Part shown: in pieces, positions 61,668-64,000 of the stretch
Numbering within the stretch: position 1 is the first letter of the stretch
Layout: every line of letters starts with the position of its first letter
Assembly (NCBI GenBank): GCA_045599365.1
Contig: JAZRVS010000045.1
Span: forward strand, 1-64,000
Origin: UBA1715 sp045599365
Lineage (GTDB): Bacteria; Bacteroidota; Bacteroidia; Bacteroidales; UBA1715
Reading direction: 5' to 3'
Length of the DNA: 64,000 nt
The notes under the pieces: model-generated
The model's database searches: none
The model's input: only the letters and a program-made list of their open reading frames with translations
Told to the model about the DNA's origin: nothing
Program-made: the position numbers and the translations under genes

Positions 61668-62488
61668 CACTTGGCTTTTCTTCGTGTCCAAACGATACCT
61701 ATACGTTTGATGCCCTTGTACATAAAAAAATAGATACAAAAGGCATTGATTTTAAATGTCTTATTGCCGATGTGCAGGAGCTCAATCAGCGAGCTATGAT
61801 AGGCGATTTGCAGATGACTAAATTGAGTTATTTTGCGTATGCTCACGTGTTTGAAAATTATCAGATTTTAGATGCTGGTAGTGCTTTGGGTTTTGCTAAT
61901 GGACCATTATTTATTTGTAAGAAGGGAAATGAGGCAAACATCAATAAAAATTCAAAAATTCTTATCCCAGGAAAAGAGACTACGGCAAATCTTTTGTTTT
62001 CAATGGCATATCCAGAATTTCAAGATAAAACAGAATGCTTGTTTTCTGAGATAGAATCTCGCATTATGAGTGGAGAGTACGATGCAGGAGTCATTATTCA
62101 CGAAAATCGCTTTACGTATGCAGAACGTGGATTTTCAATGCTACGCGATTTGGGAAATTTTTGGGAATCGGAAACGCATACACCTATCCCTCTTGGCGCA
62201 ATTACTATCCGTAGAGATATGCCAAATGAGTTAAAACAAACGATAAACGATTTATTGCGAAAAAGTATAGAGTATGCTCATGAACACCCAATGGCTTCTC
62301 AATCGTTTATTCATCAATATGCCCAAGCAATAGAAGATGATGTATTGAAAAAACATATCAAACTATTTGTCAATGATTTTAGTCTTTCTCTTGGGAAACA
62401 AGGAAAAAATGCAATTGAAACACTTTACAAACGAGCAAAACAGGGTAAAATTATAGAACAAATCCCAACGGAAATGTTTATAAAATAG
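61658..62488 (+). CDS. mqnD: 1,4-dihydroxy-6-naphthoate synthase
   Basis: A 276-residue enzyme of the futalosine pathway of menaquinone synthesis, acting on cyclic dehypoxanthine futalosine. FSSCPNDTYTFDALVH and the DVQELNQRAMIGDLQMTKLSY segment (in parts) are diagnostic of MqnD as against MqnA; a periplasmic-binding-protein fold without signal peptide. It implies menaquinone-based respiration. Start overlaps the amylase gene. Confidence 0.93.
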   Translation: MEITLGFSSCPNDTYTFDALVHKKIDTKGIDFKCLIADVQELNQRAMIGDLQMTKLSYFAYAHVFENYQILDAGSALGFANGPLFICKKGNEANINKNSKILIPGKETTANLLFSMAYPEFQDKTECLFSEIESRIMSGEYDAGVIIHENRFTYAERGFSMLRDLGNFWESETHTPIPLGAITIRRDMPNELKQTINDLLRKSIEYAHEHPMASQSFIHQYAQAIEDDVLKKHIKLFVNDFSLSLGKQGKNAIETLYKRAKQGKIIEQIPTEMFIK

Positions 62489-62495
62489 TGTTGTT

Positions 62496-62915
62496 ATGGA
62501 AGAAAAAACAATTTACGAAGGTTCTCCTTCACAATGGACAAATACAAAAATATTCGTTTTATGCGGGTTGTTTTGTTGGTTAATCATCCCTATTTTTATA
62601 GCTGTTTATTTTTATCTTTTGGTAAAAAGCACTAAAACAACAATAACAACAAAACGAATCCTTCTCGAACGCGGACTGTTTTCTAAGAGAATAGATGAAG
62701 TTTTGTTGAAACGAGTTACTGATACTAAAATATTTGAACCATTCCTACTCCGTTTGGTTGGACTTTCAAATATTATGGTTTTTTCAACAGATAAGACAAT
62801 ACCATCATTTGAAATTAGTGCAATTGGTGATGGCAGACGTGTTTGGAATGAATTACGTGCTGCAATAGAAACTGAGAGAAAAGAAGTTCGAGAATTTGAG
62901 CAACGTTTTGCATAA
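62496..62915 (+). CDS. Bacterial PH domain membrane protein (bPH2/DUF304)
   Basis: A 139-residue protein. A short N-terminal part (IYEGSPSQW) is typical for the family; one hydrophobic hairpin (about 24-48) anchors it in the membrane; the bPH2 domain follows (about 50-130) with TTKRILLERGLFSKRIDEVLLKRVTDT in the usual positions. The role of such proteins is poorly known. It lies 7 bp after mqnD. Confidence 0.85.
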   Translation: MEEKTIYEGSPSQWTNTKIFVLCGLFCWLIIPIFIAVYFYLLVKSTKTTITTKRILLERGLFSKRIDEVLLKRVTDTKIFEPFLLRLVGLSNIMVFSTDKTIPSFEISAIGDGRRVWNELRAAIETERKEVREFEQRFA

Positions 62916-62923
62916 ATGGTATT

Positions 62924-62931
62924 ATTTTTGA
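62924..62931 (+). promoter_or_regulatory. Possible promoter of the DUF4294 gene
   Basis: TATTTTTG ends 27 bp before the ATG at 62959, in a 43-bp spacer. Confidence 0.42.
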
Positions 62932-62958
62932 TTTGAATGACAGCAGAACGATAATGAA

Positions 62959-63543
62959 ATGAAAAAAATAGTCTTATTATACATATTGTTGTCGGTTGTT
63001 TTTTGTTCATACGCTCAAGAAACAAAAAAATATTACGACCTACCTGGAATTGTTGTTGATGGCGATACGTTAGCACTCATTAAATTACAAAAAGTATATG
63101 TTTTCCCTCAAATGAAATTTGCTTCTGATGTAGAGTACAAAAGCTATCGTAAACTTGTTCGTGATGTGAAGAAAGTGTATCCGTATGCCCAACTTGCAAA
63201 GAAAACATTTAACGAAATAGAACAAATTATGGATTCTTTGCCCAATAATAAACAACGCAAAAAATACATAAAAGAAAAAGAGGATGAATTAGTTGCTCGC
63301 TATGCAAAAGAACTTATTTCAATGACGGTTCGTCAAGGAGAAATTCTCATAAAACTTGTTGACCGCGAACTTGAACATTCTGCATTGGATTTGATTAAAG
63401 AATTGCGTGGCGGTTTTGCAGCAACAATGTGGCAAGGTGTTGCTAAAATGTTTGGCGAATCGCTCAAAACAAGTTATGATCCAACGGGAGAGGATTTGCT
63501 CATAGAGAGAATTGTACTTCAGATAGAGCAAGGGTCAATTTAG
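62959..63543 (+). CDS. DUF4294 exported protein
   Basis: A 194-residue protein with a signal peptide (MKKIVLLYILLSVVFCSYAQ). The DUF4294 domain covers most of the mature part: DGDTLALIKLQKVYVFPQMKF, KLVRDVKKVYPYAQLAKKTFNEI and GGFAATMWQGVAKMFGESLKTSYDP. The family is almost restricted to Bacteroidota and its role is unknown. Likely periplasmic. Confidence 0.87.
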   Translation: MKKIVLLYILLSVVFCSYAQETKKYYDLPGIVVDGDTLALIKLQKVYVFPQMKFASDVEYKSYRKLVRDVKKVYPYAQLAKKTFNEIEQIMDSLPNNKQRKKYIKEKEDELVARYAKELISMTVRQGEILIKLVDRELEHSALDLIKELRGGFAATMWQGVAKMFGESLKTSYDPTGEDLLIERIVLQIEQGSI

Positions 63544-63577
63544 AGAGATAAGAGTTAAGAATTAAGAGTTAAGAGAT

Positions 63578-63616
63578 GTGTTTGGCGTGGATTCTTGCCA
63601 ACGTGTGTATTGTTTC
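63578..63616. repeat. Dispersed intergenic repeat, end fragment
   Basis: GATTCTTGCCAACGTGTGTATTGTTTC matches the right end of the copies at 11284 and 18652 except for a few bases (only parts shown). A GTTTGGCG just before it is the probable inverted partner, so most of the core is missing. Confidence 0.45.
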
Positions 63617-63667
63617 TTGTTTTTGAAACTTTATCTACAAATGAATCCTACTTCTCAATTATCATCA

Positions 63668-64000
63668 TTATTTTTTTCGACCAATTAGAAAAATTGAACC
63701 AATCAAAGTCGGAATGGCTATGTTAATGAGCCAAATGAGTAAACTGACTTGAAATAGAATAGTAGCATTGTCAGTAAATAATTGAAATACAAATATTGCC
63801 ACAGAACCTCGAATGCCAATTTCACCTAATATTGCTGTAGGACAAATGGTTGTGAATAAATACATTAAAGAAATTCCTATGAATATTTCCACAAAACTTA
63901 GTTCTGGGATAAGCATAGCAATAAGTATCCCAAATTGACTGCCAAAAACAATGTAGCGACACATACTTAATAGAAACGTGCGTAATAAATCGTGTCGGTT
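63668..64000 (-). CDS. Flippase-like membrane protein, C-terminal part (cut by window edge)
   Basis: The frame stays open to the right edge: before the first visible Met come NRHDLLRTFLLS, so the true start is outside the window. The visible 110 residues hold three or four hydrophobic segments, with FTTICPTAILGEIGIRGSVAIF typical of the lysylphosphatidylglycerol synthase/flippase-like (UPF0104) membrane domain. The substrate is unknown. Confidence 0.72.
   Translation of the reverse strand, partial: NRHDLLRTFLLSMCRYIVFGSQFGILIAMLIPELSFVEIFIGISLMYLFTTICPTAILGEIGIRGSVAIFVFQLFTDNATILFQVSLLIWLINIAIPTLIGSIFLIGRKK

Noticed and set aside
1..64000. tRNA or rRNA genes
   Set aside because: No cloverleaf arms, GGTTCGAATCC-like T arms or ribosomal RNA signatures were noticed by eye; a covariance search would be needed to be certain.

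Overview
The window is AT-rich, densely coded chromosomal DNA from a member of the Bacteroidota, most likely order Bacteroidales. The lineage call rests on gldD, gldF and gldG; a subtilase with a C-terminal tail resembling a type IX secretion sorting domain; an ATP synthase a subunit with the signal peptide and long N-terminal extension of this phylum; DUF4369/TlpA and DUF4294 proteins; and many TAnnTTTG promoter boxes with no Shine-Dalgarno sequences. mqnD points to menaquinone synthesis by the futalosine route, and kdsA and gmhB to a Kdo/heptose lipopolysaccharide. No tRNA, rRNA, CRISPR array, transposase or integrase was seen.

Layout. 1-1 kb: a RelB/PIN toxin-antitoxin pair downstream of aspS. 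1-9 kb: aspS, an S41 protease, dCMP deaminase, birA, a TlpA-like lipoprotein-type thioredoxin, panB, an RluA enzyme and rpiB. 9-18.5 kb: a secreted protein, lutB, a phytase-like phosphatase/glycosyltransferase/holA operon, argH, then a small accessory patch (HATPase + STAS-like pair and an AlbA_2 protein). 18.7-28.6 kb: dtd-fabD, a GH65 phosphorylase, atpBEFHAG without atpD/atpC, then a gene-free block of 270-bp tandem repeats. 28.6-42.4 kb: acyl-CoA ligase, DUF1846, aroB-aroD, subtilase, recO, metK behind a SAM-II riboswitch, gldD, galE and kdsA. 42.4-50.2 kb: secreted and poorly known proteins, hisS, queH, a GT4 enzyme and two degenerate enzyme homologues. 50.3-64 kb: a 7TM-HD phosphohydrolase, an MBL hydrolase, gmhB, the minus-strand operon gldF-gldG-hisF-hisIE-crp-pepD, then an alpha-amylase-mqnD operon, and a partial flippase-like gene at the right edge.

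The most unusual signals are outside the housekeeping genes. The last 43 bp of argH recur exactly at 17498-17540, bracketing the HATPase/STAS cassette and supplying the last codons of the neighbouring AlbA_2 gene. A 31-bp piece of the aspS 3' region (29/31 identical) recurs beyond the toxin-antitoxin pair in the same orientation. Together they suggest that small accessory modules are added at the 3' ends of housekeeping genes with duplication of target sequence. There is also a dispersed 90-150 bp intergenic repeat with inverted ends (at least three good copies), a tandem array of hairpin-rich repeats, a SAM-II aptamer starting almost at the metK transcription start, and several proteins that keep a family fold but have lost catalytic segments.
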